64,000 nt of DNA from positions 56,005 through 120,004 of the IMG/VR virus record IMGVR_UViG_3300034684_000096; one strand, given 5' to 3'. Below, piece by piece: positions 13,842 to 21,985 of the stretch. The notes below the pieces were generated by a model that saw nothing but the letters and a program-made list of their open reading frames with translations, searched no databases and was not told the DNA's origin. Position numbers and translations under genes: made by a program. How positions within the stretch are numbered: position 1 is the stretch's first letter; each line of letters starts with the position of its first letter. This DNA is from a virus.

Positions 13842-14209
13842 ACCCTCCTATTCCAGATGTCTATCGCCTCTTGCTTTGTTTTTCCTGTTCCGACCTCTGC
13901 TAAACAATCATCATTGGTACAGCAATACCAAAAATACCCATTGTTTTCTAGATTTGGATATTCCCCACAGAACGGGCATGGCAAGCATCCATCCTCGTTG
14001 AGGATACCAAGGTCTTTGAAGGAAATTACTTTTGGGTCTGAATTCGAACAACTACTCCCAACATCAAGATTTGCTTCAACCCCATTTCCAGTTTCCCTGT
14101 ATACCCACCTATAACCAAAGCCATACTCCTCAACCAATTTAAACATGTGACGAGTACCATCCTTTAATGTTTCAACCCACTGTTCACCTAACTTTCTCTT
14201 TTCCATCAT
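13838..14209 (-). CDS. Lar-like restriction alleviation family protein (123 aa)
   Basis: The C-terminal half has LPCPFCGEYPNLENN, a second CCTNDDC zinc pair and QEAIDIWNRRV, the pattern of the phage Lar family. Known Lar protects incoming DNA by modulating host type I restriction; most phage members are untested. The N-terminal LGEQWVETLKDGTRHMFK is shared with the paralogue at 16165-16542. MMEK start chosen from GGGAGGAGAA and the ATGA overlap. Confidence 0.7.
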   Translation of the reverse strand: MMEKRKLGEQWVETLKDGTRHMFKLVEEYGFGYRWVYRETGNGVEANLDVGSSCSNSDPKVISFKDLGILNEDGCLPCPFCGEYPNLENNGYFWYCCTNDDCLAEVGTGKTKQEAIDIWNRRV

Positions 14210-14592
14210 TTCTCCTCCCATTCGTCGGGCAGGGTGAGTGAATCTTTCCAGTTGCCTGTGTAGTCGATGAGGTTTTTTGGTAGTTCTTCACCAAAACTCC
14301 CGAACTGATTGTCATACCAAATCCATGTAACCAACCCTATTTCAGGCTTCTTTGGGAACCACCACAACCTGTTTTCTGCATCGATTGCGACAGGTTTACC
14401 GAGAATGTTTGCCCATTCCTTGAGCGATTTCTTCCCACCACTCATTAGCCTGTCATAGGCTTTGGCTTTATTAAAAGCATCTATGCAATATGCCTTCATC
14501 CATTCAAGATAGCCTTGTGGTGTCCTTGTGCCATCCCACTCAATCCCCGTCTCTTCCTCAAACCGCTTCATCATTTCAGTCTTTTCCATCAT
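14206..14592 (-). CDS. MEKTEMMKR family protein (128 aa)
   Basis: One of three paralogues in this block (also 14589-14987 and 15935-16165), all beginning MEKTEMMKR(Y/F)E.ETG and containing AYDRLMSG. It continues with LKEWANILGKPV and a Trp-rich C-terminus. Function unknown. Start at 14592 overlaps the upstream stop (ATGA) behind GGAGGAAAA. Confidence 0.65.
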   Translation of the reverse strand: MMEKTEMMKRFEEETGIEWDGTRTPQGYLEWMKAYCIDAFNKAKAYDRLMSGGKKSLKEWANILGKPVAIDAENRLWWFPKKPEIGLVTWIWYDNQFGSFGEELPKNLIDYTGNWKDSLTLPDEWEEK

Positions 14593-14987
14593 TTTTCCTC
14601 CAATCCGTCGGGCAATGTGAGTGAGTCTCGCCAGTCTCCGGTGTAGTAAACCGGAATACCACATATCTCCACATAATCTTCAGAGCTACTGCTCCAAAAA
14701 TCAAAATAAGCTCCTTTTATGATTTTAGGCATAGATTTGTGGGCTGTGAAAGTGCCATCACTTTCTTGCACCACAGGAAGACCAACAAAATTAGCTAATT
14801 CCTTTATAGACATTCCCCCACCACTCATCAGCCTGTCGTAGGCGTCGGCTTTGGCTTCAAGCCATTGAAGATACTGATAATGCCAGATATCAAACCAAAC
14901 ATTATGGATACCGTCAGTTATGCCTCTTACACTCTTCCTACCAGTCTCCGCTTCATACCTCTTCATCATTTCAGTCTTTTCCATCAT
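14589..14987 (-). CDS. MEKTEMMKR family protein (132 aa)
   Basis: Closest paralogue of 14206-14592: same start, AYDRLMSGG, SIKELANFVGLPV and the same end (SLTLPDGLEEK versus SLTLPDEWEEK). Tandem duplication is evident. Function unknown. Confidence 0.65.
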   Translation of the reverse strand: MMEKTEMMKRYEAETGRKSVRGITDGIHNVWFDIWHYQYLQWLEAKADAYDRLMSGGGMSIKELANFVGLPVVQESDGTFTAHKSMPKIIKGAYFDFWSSSSEDYVEICGIPVYYTGDWRDSLTLPDGLEEK

Positions 14988-15166
14988 TTCAACTCCTTGT
15001 AATAATCAATCATTTTGTTATAGATGGCAAAGAACGTCTCCGCTATTGTTCCCACATCCTCAACACTAAATTTTGCTCCCCTCCCTGTGTAGAGTTGTTC
15101 CAACGGCTTCACACCTTCTTCAAGAATTGAGACAACCTTTTCATAAATCTCATTGGTTTCTTCCAT
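14984..15166 (-). CDS. small hypothetical protein (60 aa)
   Basis: Not recognised. An acidic helical protein that overlaps both neighbours by a few bases, so translation is coupled within the operon. Confidence 0.6.
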   Translation of the reverse strand: MEETNEIYEKVVSILEEGVKPLEQLYTGRGAKFSVEDVGTIAETFFAIYNKMIDYYKELK

Positions 15167-15458
15167 GCAATTCCTCCTTGATTCTCTCTATCAGTTCCTT
15201 CGCTTCTATCGGGTGCGTCTTTGGGTCGAGTAGTACAGCATCATTGCACTTCAGACTGCACACGGTAGCTATGTTCAATGGGTGGTGAATCACTTCCTTT
15301 CCGTATTGCTTCAAGTAGCTCTTGCTTTTCGCTATCCTATGAGCTATCTGTAGGTTGCCGAGGTGCAACGGTTTCCCGCACACCTCGCATTTACAACCAC
15401 GCTCTACCATCAAGCGGATACGGTTCTCTTGACAGTCCAATCGTTCTCGTTCTGTCAT
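15150..15458 (-). CDS. HNH endonuclease-like protein (102 aa)
   Basis: CEVCGKPLHLGNLQIAHRI (about residues 24-42) followed by HHPLNIATVCSLKCNDA gives the Cys pair, the H of the first HNH His, the Asn and a second Cys pair typical of small HNH nucleases. It could be a homing or packaging-linked HNH; the virion HNH is normally next to terminase, so the role here is open. Confidence 0.75.
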   Translation of the reverse strand: MTERERLDCQENRIRLMVERGCKCEVCGKPLHLGNLQIAHRIAKSKSYLKQYGKEVIHHPLNIATVCSLKCNDAVLLDPKTHPIEAKELIERIKEELHGRNQ

Positions 15459-15925
15459 GAAAGCATCTCGTGGTTGTCGTGAATATTGCCGATGACTTCA
15501 AAATCTGCATCACAAAAATTCAATTCTGAGAATGGCGTTAGGTAATCCATATCAAGTTCATCCGCTCCAACAAAATCTCTCCATTCTTTGTTTTTAACGC
15601 CTTTAAGCTGGAACGACATATTATCTGATGAATACACAATCGTTCCTGTAAGTTCTGATTCTCTCTCTGCGCCATCAAACCACCACCATATAAATCTAAC
15701 AATATCACCCTCAAAAATCATTTTTCCATTGCGGTCTTTAAGGCCAGTGAATTGCTCAATTACAACATTGTCACTGAATTTCGTGTTGAATGGAGATAGG
15801 CTTGCAGAATCATCTACATCTAATCCACCATTCATTGGATTAATGTAGAACGCTCCAAATTTACCAACCATAACATCATACTCATAGTTTACCCCATTCC
15901 AAACCCTAAACAATATCTCTCTCAT
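15455..15925 (-). CDS. YopX family protein (156 aa)
   Basis: MREILFRVWNG start, EQFTGLKDRNGKMIFEGDIV core (about residues 57-76) and VIGNIHDNHEML end are the hallmarks of YopX, common in Gram-positive phages and first known from Bacillus phage SPbeta. Role unknown. Normal length. Confidence 0.9.
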   Translation of the reverse strand: MREILFRVWNGVNYEYDVMVGKFGAFYINPMNGGLDVDDSASLSPFNTKFSDNVVIEQFTGLKDRNGKMIFEGDIVRFIWWWFDGAERESELTGTIVYSSDNMSFQLKGVKNKEWRDFVGADELDMDYLTPFSELNFCDADFEVIGNIHDNHEMLS

Positions 15926-15934
15926 GCTTTCCTC

Positions 15935-16165
15935 CTAAAACGGAATTCCTAAATCTGAACTATCATCAGCAAAACTCTCCGGTCCACTCTGTTGCTTCAG
16001 GTATCGGTTCTCTTCCTTCGGCTCGCTCTTACCACTCATCAGCCTGTCATAGGCTTCGGCTTCTAGCCATCGAGTATACTCATCAAACGGGTATTCAGTA
16101 AGGTAGTCCACAGCCTCCCTACCAGTCTCCGCCTCATACCTCTTCATCATTTCAGTCTTTTCCAT
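15935..16165 (-). CDS. MEKTEMMKR family protein, shortened (76 aa)
   Basis: Third paralogue (MEKTEMMKRYEAETGREAVD ... AYDRLMSG), with a different, short tail ending DSSDLGIPF, an acidic tip reminiscent of the tails of single-strand-binding proteins. Start overlaps the previous stop (TGATG). Confidence 0.6.
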   Translation of the reverse strand: MEKTEMMKRYEAETGREAVDYLTEYPFDEYTRWLEAEAYDRLMSGKSEPKEENRYLKQQSGPESFADDSSDLGIPF

Positions 16166-16542
16166 CACACCCTCCAGTTCCATGCGTCTATAATCTGCTT
16201 TAAGAAATAGGCCATATCTGTGGAATAACCCCTCATAATATGCTCATAATACCCACAAGTAAGTTTGATAAAATGCCAACCCCCTATTGGCTCAATACCT
16301 CTTTCAATCTTTGGATACTCCCCACAGAACGGGCAGGGAAGCAAGCCATCGTCATTAAGTATGCCAAGGTCTTTGATGATAAAAAAACTTCCCATCTGAC
16401 AGTCGTCAAAACCCTTCCAGCAACAACCACCTTGATTGCAGTTGAATAGGCATCCTTTGCACAGTTCAATAGGTGCCACCGCCTTCACCATATGCTTCTG
16501 CCCGTCGATAATCTCTATCCACTGCTCTCCTAGTTCTCTCAT
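16165..16542 (-). CDS. Lar-like family protein (125 aa)
   Basis: Paralogue of 13838-14209: MRELGEQWIEIIDGQKHMVK, DLGILNDDGLLPCPFCGEYP and an end IIDAWNWRV. An extra cysteine cluster (CKGCLFNCNQGGCC) sits in the middle, so it may bind more than one zinc. Role as for Lar, inferred. Confidence 0.65.
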   Translation of the reverse strand: MRELGEQWIEIIDGQKHMVKAVAPIELCKGCLFNCNQGGCCWKGFDDCQMGSFFIIKDLGILNDDGLLPCPFCGEYPKIERGIEPIGGWHFIKLTCGYYEHIMRGYSTDMAYFLKQIIDAWNWRV

Positions 16543-16817
16543 ATTGGTTCTCCCTCTGGTACTGGTGGGATGGGGACATATCTAATTACTTGATAACGAC
16601 CTAGCCATCCACCAACGTATTGGCATAGGTTGTAATGAACACTTCCTGTCTCGTTATCAAGTAACTCGCACCAATATAGTCCTGCCTTTTCCGGCTTCTC
16701 AGTTGTTGGTCGCCAGCGGAGTTGGGCTTTCAGTTTAGTATTTTCTAATTTCATAATAGAAAATTTCTCTCTTAACATACGAATCTCTTGATACATATTT
16801 TTCTCAAAGTCATTCAT
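16539..16817 (-). CDS. DUF551-like protein (92 aa)
   Basis: A helical N-terminus is followed by WRPTTEKPEKAGLYWCELLD and a C-terminal VPIPPVPEG, similar to DUF551 proteins of phages. ATG at 16817 preferred over a GTG three codons upstream, because GAGGGG is then ten bases away rather than abutting. Confidence 0.55.
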   Translation of the reverse strand: MNDFEKNMYQEIRMLREKFSIMKLENTKLKAQLRWRPTTEKPEKAGLYWCELLDNETGSVHYNLCQYVGGWLGRYQVIRYVPIPPVPEGEPI

Positions 16818-16835
16818 TTCAAACACACCCCTCTA

Positions 16836-17144
16836 TCATAGCTTCTCCAATAATGCATCCACCATTTCAAAGGTTTCTTTATCTGCGTAATCAATATGGT
16901 AGTCAGTACATAATGATACTAATGCTTCTTCAAAACCATCAACATCACCTATGTAATTGAATATATCATAGAGATTGTATTCTGCGGTTACTTTTGCACA
17001 GTTATTGCAAACCCTCCACGTGTAGATATCATCATTCTCTTCCACCACTTCTTTCAGATATTCAGTACCTGTAGTAATAGATTGAGAACAATAGCTACAG
17101 AAATATTGTTTGTCTGCTTTAACTATTTCACAGCTTAGTGTCAT
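16836..17144 (-). CDS. zinc-binding hypothetical protein (102 aa)
   Basis: YFCSYCSQSITTGTEYL and WRVCNNCAKV give two CxxC pairs about 30 residues apart, as in phage zinc-ribbon proteins of unknown role; a helical acidic tail follows. Confidence 0.65.
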   Translation of the reverse strand: MTLSCEIVKADKQYFCSYCSQSITTGTEYLKEVVEENDDIYTWRVCNNCAKVTAEYNLYDIFNYIGDVDGFEEALVSLCTDYHIDYADKETFEMVDALLEKL

Positions 17145-17147
17145 AGT

Positions 17148-17429
17148 TTACTCACATACCTCATAAGTCTTTTCAAAGATATCAGGTTTACATGGGTAGA
17201 ATTCACCATTTACACCCCGAATAATCCAGTCCCCTTCATTAGCTTTCATAACTCCCTCTAGTGTTTCAATATTTAAAGAAAATATTGGAGGAGCAATACC
17301 TGCTACATATGCGGTTTCGGATTCTAGATTTTCCTCAAGTTCCTTGCCGATAAATGCTTCAATCTCTTGCCTATTGTATTTTGTATATTGAATCGCTTCA
17401 ATTACCACTGGTTTCTTTCTAAATTTCAT
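17148..17429 (-). CDS. PGDYG-like phage protein (93 aa)
   Basis: MKFRKKPVVIEAIQYTKYN start and EGDWIIRGVNGEFYPCKPDI core are the signature of a very common small phage protein family of Gram-positive phages. Biochemical role unknown. Normal length. Confidence 0.8.
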   Translation of the reverse strand: MKFRKKPVVIEAIQYTKYNRQEIEAFIGKELEENLESETAYVAGIAPPIFSLNIETLEGVMKANEGDWIIRGVNGEFYPCKPDIFEKTYEVCE

Positions 17430-17623
17430 GAATTAACTCCTAAATACTCTTCGCCCATATAATCGTTATATCTACTAGTACTCTCAGCATAAGCCAAGGC
17501 TTCAAATAAAGCATCTTTAGTAATAAATGTTCTAATACTTACTTCATTAGAAGTATTTTTTAAATCAATCTGATAGGCATTTCTATATACCTCGATGTCT
17601 GTAATTATGTAGCTATCTCCCAT
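17426..17623 (-). CDS. small hypothetical protein (65 aa)
   Basis: Not recognised. A small alpha/beta protein; four-base overlap with the next gene shows it is part of the operon. Confidence 0.6.
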   Translation of the reverse strand: MGDSYIITDIEVYRNAYQIDLKNTSNEVSIRTFITKDALFEALAYAESTSRYNDYMGEEYLGVNS

Positions 17624-17624
17624 A

Positions 17625-17816
17625 TTATTTATCTCCTATAATTGTATGCTTTGGCTCTACTTGATGGTCACAATCAATCATAATGTTCTCATTTCTATCA
17701 ATGATGATATCTTCATTCAATAACTGTCGTGACTCTTTATCAAATGAAGAGTAAATAAGAACATTTGCACTGTCAGATAAATCTGCCAATAGGTGTTTCA
17801 GTTCATATACTAACAT
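17625..17816 (-). CDS. small phage protein, VYELKxLL type (63 aa)
   Basis: MLVYELKHLLADLSDSANVL resembles a short phage family that begins with TVYELKELL. A related gene, MLVKELISILSGLDEEASVY, lies at 23560-23730. Function unknown. Confidence 0.6.
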   Translation of the reverse strand: MLVYELKHLLADLSDSANVLIYSSFDKESRQLLNEDIIIDRNENIMIDCDHQVEPKHTIIGDK

Positions 17817-18129
17817 TATCTACTACCTCCAATTTAGTACCAAAAGTATTAGCATAATACTCTTGTTCTTCAGTCAAATTATCTTCAAATACATGTCCGT
17901 GTTCCCATAAACTATCATTTACTTTATCAAAAGCAATTGGTCTGGTGTTATAGCTCACAATTGTTTGTGTATAGAGAGTGAACGGTCTCCCACAACGGTC
18001 GCATTCGGTTATCTGACTATCTTCATCCATATACTCCCAAGAGTCTGAGAATTTATGCCCACAGTAAGGGCAGATAATGGCATCGGTATAGGCGCAGTCT
18101 ACAAAACTCGTCTTTACTTTAACTTTCAT
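17803..18129 (-). CDS. zinc-ribbon hypothetical protein (108 aa)
   Basis: IICPYCGHKFSDSWEYMDED ... ITECDRCGRPF forms a four-cysteine zinc ribbon (about residues 19-48), followed by an acidic region. Likely binds nucleic acid or protein; family not recognised. Confidence 0.65.
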   Translation of the reverse strand: MKVKVKTSFVDCAYTDAIICPYCGHKFSDSWEYMDEDSQITECDRCGRPFTLYTQTIVSYNTRPIAFDKVNDSLWEHGHVFEDNLTEEQEYYANTFGTKLEVVDNVSI

Positions 18130-18376
18130 TCTTTAATCCTTCTTCACAGTACTCTTTACGGTTATACACAGTGCCTTGTTGCATATCCACCCTATACCAG
18201 TTATGTTCCCCTACATCTTTATTACCTTCAATATTTTTATTAGGTAACACATTTATTTCAAATGTATCATCTCGCATACAAATAGCTATTTCATTACCTT
18301 CTTCTGTTCTCATAACAAAATTACTATATACTTCCTCAATAATAAAGCATCTATCTTCATCTACACTAACTTTCAT
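18119..18376 (-). CDS. hypothetical protein (85 aa)
   Basis: Not recognised. A beta-rich N-terminus (MKVSVDEDRCFIIEEVY). Overlaps both neighbours by 11 bases. Confidence 0.6.
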   Translation of the reverse strand: MKVSVDEDRCFIIEEVYSNFVMRTEEGNEIAICMRDDTFEINVLPNKNIEGNKDVGEHNWYRVDMQQGTVYNRKEYCEEGLKNES

Positions 18377-18812
18377 TCTTTCCTCCGTTTGGAACCCATT
18401 CCATTGCTTGATAATCCTCTTCTACTTCATAAACCGGAACAAAATGATGCTTTTCATAAAACCCTTGCACATCTTTGTGAGCATATAAAAGTAACTTTTG
18501 CTGTAAGTTCTTTGCCATGACTTTAAATGCAAATACAGCGAGTGAGCCAAAACCCTGTCCTCTGTAAGACTCATGAACACAAAGAGGACCAATATAAATC
18601 ATTTCTCCACTCCGCTCACTGAATCCATATTCAAAACCAAATACACATGCTACATTATCGTCTTGAAAAATAGCAGAGAAAGTAGTTTTTCGTTTACCAC
18701 TTATATAATCTGGGTCATATTTTCTACACGCTACTGCGGTGACTAACATAGGCCATTCCCCGGTATTTGCTAATTCTTCAACCTCTTGGAATGTTATCTC
18801 TTTCATATTCAT
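18366..18812 (-). CDS. GNAT-family acetyltransferase
   Basis: Acetyl-CoA-dependent N-acetyltransferase. The pyrophosphate-binding loop is VHESYRGQGFGSLAVFAF (about residues 76-93), preceded by the beta4 strand MIYIGPLC and followed by LLLYAHKDVQGFYEKHHFVP, the Y/F segment typical of motif B. 148 residues is normal. Substrate unknown; phage GNATs may modify host proteins, a toxin or a tRNA. Confidence 0.85.
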   Translation of the reverse strand: MNMKEITFQEVEELANTGEWPMLVTAVACRKYDPDYISGKRKTTFSAIFQDDNVACVFGFEYGFSERSGEMIYIGPLCVHESYRGQGFGSLAVFAFKVMAKNLQQKLLLYAHKDVQGFYEKHHFVPVYEVEEDYQAMEWVPNGGKNES

Positions 18813-18831
18813 TGTTCCTTGTTTACGTTTT

Positions 18832-18868
18832 AGGCTATCTGTTAATTTTTTGGTCCAACAGATAGCCT
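18832..18868. other. intercistronic hairpin
   Basis: AGGCTATCTGTT / AACAGATAGCCT, 12 bp. The T-rich side lies rightward, opposite to the genes, so it is probably not a terminator for the operon; it could be a stability or processing element. Confidence 0.6.
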
Positions 18869-18879
18869 TTATATTTCTA

Positions 18880-19137
18880 TCAAACCTCTAAGACATGCTT
18901 ATGTGCTCTGTCAAGCAATATTATTGTGCGGTGAAGTAGGTCAAGCATTTCTTCTGCCATAGCATCTGGTACTGGTCTTTCTTCCTCTTTGTAATCATAC
19001 CCAAAGTACTTTCCACCCCTGTCTCTAACATCTAAATCAAGATATACAGCCGTTTCGTATACTCTATGGATTTCTTTTCTCAACTCATCCATAAACCCTT
19101 GTTCTTGTTTTACTTCCTGTTTTGCTTTTTCACTCAT
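18880..19137 (-). CDS. hypothetical helical protein (85 aa)
   Basis: Not recognised. Helical and charged. Start at MSEKAK behind AAAGGAGATATT, with an ATGA overlap with the upstream gene. Confidence 0.6.
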   Translation of the reverse strand: MSEKAKQEVKQEQGFMDELRKEIHRVYETAVYLDLDVRDRGGKYFGYDYKEEERPVPDAMAEEMLDLLHRTIILLDRAHKHVLEV

Positions 19138-19391
19138 AATATCTCCTTTTTTGTTATTCTCTTTACTGGTTGTCCACCAAGCCAAGCATAAACATTCTTT
19201 ATCCTTCTATGATTGAAAGGACTGACAAATTGCCAGTTTCCTTGCCTTCCTATGTCTATGTAATAGGCAAATCTTACATTACCCAACTCATCAGTTACAA
19301 GATATTTATCATAAGTCCTATTACTGTAAGGAGGAGGATAAGTAGGATATTTTCCTTCAGGTAATCGTTCTGATACAAGTGTCCATTCCAT
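19134..19391 (-). CDS. DUF551 family protein (85 aa)
   Basis: WTLVSERLPEGKYPT at the N-terminus, YDKYLVTDELGNV, and a C-terminal NVYAWLGGQPV fit the DUF551 pattern (W.pV.ERLPe ... YLVt ... AW). Common in phages, function unknown. Confidence 0.75.
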   Translation of the reverse strand: MEWTLVSERLPEGKYPTYPPPYSNRTYDKYLVTDELGNVRFAYYIDIGRQGNWQFVSPFNHRRIKNVYAWLGGQPVKRITKKEIL

Positions 19392-19729
19392 TATTTTATC
19401 TCCTTTTTTGTTATTCTAGCTTGTGCCATACCAAGCTTTACTGCTTCTTCGATTGCAGACATGGTAGCTATATTATCTTCTGGTAGGTGCTCAACTAGTG
19501 CAATAGCTACACTTGCAAGTTGCACTGCATACTTCTGTATTTTGGCTAAATCATTGGTTGGCTTTTTACCTAGATAAGCATCATTCGTAGCCTGTGCAAG
19601 CTTTCCAAACTCCTCACCTAGTATAGAAATCCACTCAAAAGGAGAGTTGTTCTGCGGGTATCCCCATTTTGCGTCCTGCTTATTACGTTCTTCAGTAACC
19701 TTTCTAAAGACACTATCTCTTTGAATCAT
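19391..19729 (-). CDS. MazG-like protein (112 aa)
   Basis: VTEERNKQDAKWG, LGEEFGKLAQA and IQKYAVQLASVAIALVEHL match the small MazG-like family of phages, related to all-alpha NTP pyrophosphatases. The EExG pattern of the metal site (GEEFGKL) is present. A role in nucleotide or alarmone clean-up is plausible. Confidence 0.7.
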   Translation of the reverse strand: MIQRDSVFRKVTEERNKQDAKWGYPQNNSPFEWISILGEEFGKLAQATNDAYLGKKPTNDLAKIQKYAVQLASVAIALVEHLPEDNIATMSAIEEAVKLGMAQARITKKEIK

Positions 19730-20019
19730 CCATTTTCTCCTATTATTTTCTCATTCCATTCCTTAATTACCTCTTCTTTTGTGTTGGCGTATGCCTCACA
19801 ATGAATATAAGGTGAATCAATATAAGGTCCATTTTTATATAAAACTTGTGCAAGCCAATAATTACCTTGTTGTGTTATTGAAGGATATTGCCCATTATGG
19901 TGAGGTAGACAACCTTGGTAATCTTTCTTTTGTGCAGTATATTCCTTAGAAAAATCACATTCTTGGATTTGGTTTTTAGCCAACATTGCTGACCCAAGTG
20001 AATCAATTACATATTCCAT
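19726..20019 (-). CDS. hypothetical protein (97 aa)
   Basis: Not recognised. The end (ANTKEEVIKEWNEKI) resembles the EAI..WN ending of the Lar group, but no zinc motif is complete. Confidence 0.55.
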   Translation of the reverse strand: MEYVIDSLGSAMLAKNQIQECDFSKEYTAQKKDYQGCLPHHNGQYPSITQQGNYWLAQVLYKNGPYIDSPYIHCEAYANTKEEVIKEWNEKIIGENG

Positions 20020-20183
20020 TATTCTTTATCCCTAGTTTCATTTTGCTCTTCTTTCGCTCGTTCTACATGTGCATAAAGATTTCGGTTATTTACATTCATT
20101 TCAATGCAAACCATTTCTGCATAAGAAGGTGATTCATGACTAAACAAAATATTACCATTTATGTCAACAATATTATATTTCAT
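20019..20183 (-). CDS. very small hypothetical protein (54 aa)
   Basis: MKYNIVDINGNILFSHESPS begins a short protein ending in a charged helix. Supported by GGAGGAAGAAT upstream and by a one-base overlap (TAATG) with the next gene. Function unknown. Confidence 0.55.
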   Translation of the reverse strand: MKYNIVDINGNILFSHESPSYAEMVCIEMNVNNRNLYAHVERAKEEQNETRDKE

Positions 20184-20194
20184 TATTCTTCCTC

Positions 20195-20284
20195 CTACTT
20201 CCTAGTCCATCTATCAAGCAAATAAAATTCCATAGCAACTACTATAACAGCTAACATGGCTGACGATAATGTATTAGTATCCAT
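20195..20284 (-). CDS. 29-residue single-pass membrane peptide
   Basis: MDTNTLSSAMLAVIVVAMEF starts one hydrophobic helix with a basic tail (DRWTRK). It overlaps the upstream gene by 11 bases and has GGGGAAGGCT before the ATG. It could be real, but it is short enough to be chance. Confidence 0.4.
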   Translation of the reverse strand: MDTNTLSSAMLAVIVVAMEFYLLDRWTRK

Positions 20285-20573
20285 AGCCTTCCCCCAACTT
20301 CTCTATATTATACTCAAAAGTATCCTCACTTGGTTCCTTGCCTTCTAGTTTTCTCATTCGTTCTACATGTTCTTTACCAAAAGCAACTACTTTAAGCAAG
20401 TCTTCATTAGGTACTCCAGCACAAGCATTGACACAAGCTACTATACGCTCAGCATTGGCTTCAGAGTCAATAGACCAAGCCACGTCATAGTCTTCTGACT
20501 CACTAAATATCTCATAGCTGTTATCCACGCCTACCACATACCAAGGCTCCTTTATATGCTTTCTCTTACACAT
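20274..20573 (-). CDS. phage protein, KEPW...RIVACVNACAG family (99 aa)
   Basis: HIKEPWYVVG and ANAERIVACVNACAGVPNEDL are shared with the upstream gene 20566-20925 and with a small protein family common in phages of unknown role. Start at MCKRKHIKEPW; longer frames begin in the upstream gene. Confidence 0.65.
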   Translation of the reverse strand: MCKRKHIKEPWYVVGVDNSYEIFSESEDYDVAWSIDSEANAERIVACVNACAGVPNEDLLKVVAFGKEHVERMRKLEGKEPSEDTFEYNIEKLGEGYGY

Positions 20574-20925
20574 ATCTGCCACACTCCTCAAACACAGGAG
20601 CACCTTCATAGTAAGGAACACCTCCATCCCAATCAACTCCAATTTGCTTACCTTCATTTAGAACCAAAGCAACACCATCGGCAACAATACCACTTTGCAA
20701 CACTTCATTGGTAAGTCCAATACAAGCATTCACACAAGCCACGATACGCCGTGCATCAATCTCATCTACTGCCCAGTCATCTACTACTACCATTGGTTCA
20801 TCTTTCCATGGATGGTCAGGAGATATTCGCTCTCCATATGTCTGTACTCTGCTTACAATACGACTAGACCAATTATAGTCCTCTACTGTATTAATAACTG
20901 CCCAAGGTTCTTTTGTATGCTTCAT
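20566..20925 (-). CDS. phage protein, KEPW...RIVACVNACIG family (119 aa)
   Basis: Paralogue of 20274-20573 (KHTKEPWAV, DARRIVACVNACIGLTNEVL). First gene of the long operon. ATG at 20925 follows TGGAGGAAGT; a frame extending to 20949 would start inside the promoter. Confidence 0.7.
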   Translation of the reverse strand: MKHTKEPWAVINTVEDYNWSSRIVSRVQTYGERISPDHPWKDEPMVVVDDWAVDEIDARRIVACVNACIGLTNEVLQSGIVADGVALVLNEGKQIGVDWDGGVPYYEGAPVFEECGRYV

Positions 20926-20949
20926 ACTTCCTCCATTTCTTATACTCAT

Positions 20950-20978
20950 ATACTATCATACTTTAGCATAAATGTCAA
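20950..20978 (-). promoter_or_regulatory. promoter of the long accessory operon
   Basis: TTGACA-17-TAGTAT; no other convincing promoter is seen until the terminator at 13311, so some 26 genes may depend on it. Confidence 0.75.
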
Positions 20979-21002
20979 TAGGAAAATAAAAAATAAATAA
21001 AA

Positions 21003-21029
21003 AACCTCCATGGAGTTCATGGAGGAAGT
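21003..21029 (-). terminator. Rho-independent terminator
   Basis: CCTCCATG / CATGGAGG stem with a 5-base loop and TTTTTTATTT leftward; ends the gene at 21070. Confidence 0.85.
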
Positions 21030-21069
21030 AGGTCTGGGGAATCTATGTGTAGGGGTATCGACCTACTTT

Positions 21070-21696
21070 TTAATTATTACTTCTTAGTCTACTCTTCAAA
21101 AACAGAGTAAAGTCTTTATTCATATTTATAGGATATATTACAATCTGTGCATTTATTCCTATAAATAGGTGTATGTCTGGTTGCCTATTAAATTTTCTAA
21201 AATACACATTTGTTCCATCTATCTTATAGGTAGGAATCATGTCATGAAATTTTATAACGTCGTGTCCGTCATGTAAAGCCAATGCTGTTAATTGCCTCTC
21301 AAGGTGTGAAGGAGAATCAAAACCTGACTCTACAACAAATATATTTTGTATTTCTCTATTTGGTCGTTCTGTATTCTTATAGAAATAACGTAACACATAA
21401 CTAATATCTTCTTCTGGCATTACTCTAATATCATTATCTAAAGTAGCAAACACATACACATTTTCAGCAATAACGTAGCCCGAAAGCACTATTTCCTTAC
21501 CCTCATCATAGAAGTTTATTTTTCTAATTACTCCGGTACTTTCTAACCAATATAAAATCTTTCCCAATTGTATTCTATTATCAAAATTACCCTGTACACT
21601 TAGCTCTTGTAAGATATCTTCCTCTGTTATAGCGAACCCGTTATATATGTAATTATATGTGTAAATGATTCTTGCTACATCTTCTTTATCAAACAT
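21070..21696 (-). CDS. hypothetical protein (208 aa)
   Basis: Not recognised. A helical N-terminal half (EDVARIIYTYNYIY, EEDILQELSVQG) looks like a winged-helix fold, with VIRKINFY as possible wing; the C-terminal half is mixed. A DNA-binding regulator is possible but inferred. Start at MFDKED behind AAGGAAGAATAAT. Confidence 0.6.
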   Translation of the reverse strand: MFDKEDVARIIYTYNYIYNGFAITEEDILQELSVQGNFDNRIQLGKILYWLESTGVIRKINFYDEGKEIVLSGYVIAENVYVFATLDNDIRVMPEEDISYVLRYFYKNTERPNREIQNIFVVESGFDSPSHLERQLTALALHDGHDVIKFHDMIPTYKIDGTNVYFRKFNRQPDIHLFIGINAQIVIYPINMNKDFTLFLKSRLRSNN

Positions 21697-21761
21697 ATTA
21701 TTCTTCCTTATAATCTTTAGCATCATATATAATTCCTACTGTACCTATTACTCGCTTCATA

Positions 21762-21962
21762 TTATACTACCAATAACTTCATGCAAACTAACATTGTTAT
21801 CAAAGCTACGGAAGTATAAAGAAAATACAACCCAGTAAACAATAATAGTTTATCAATAAAATCATAAGGCATTATTGCCTTCTTTGAGTCACACGTTACT
21901 GTTATAAAAGCTACCAACGCTGGTATAATTACCAGAGAAAACAAAATGAATACAAGTTCCAT
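21762..21962 (-). CDS. small membrane protein (66 aa)
   Basis: Two hydrophobic segments (about residues 1-22 and 38-66) joined by a short basic loop. Own promoter at 21986-22014. Function unknown. Confidence 0.65.
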   Translation of the reverse strand: MELVFILFSLVIIPALVAFITVTCDSKKAIMPYDFIDKLLLFTGLYFLYTSVALITMLVCMKLLVV

Positions 21963-21985
21963 ACTTACTCCTTCTTATACTTAAG

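Noticed and set aside
18832-18868. Terminator inside the accessory operon
   Set aside because: The T-rich side faces rightward, against the direction of the genes; leftward it is followed by AAAACG.
21697-21761. 20-residue peptide MKRVIGTVGIIYDAKDYKEE
   Set aside because: No ribosome site and too short to support.
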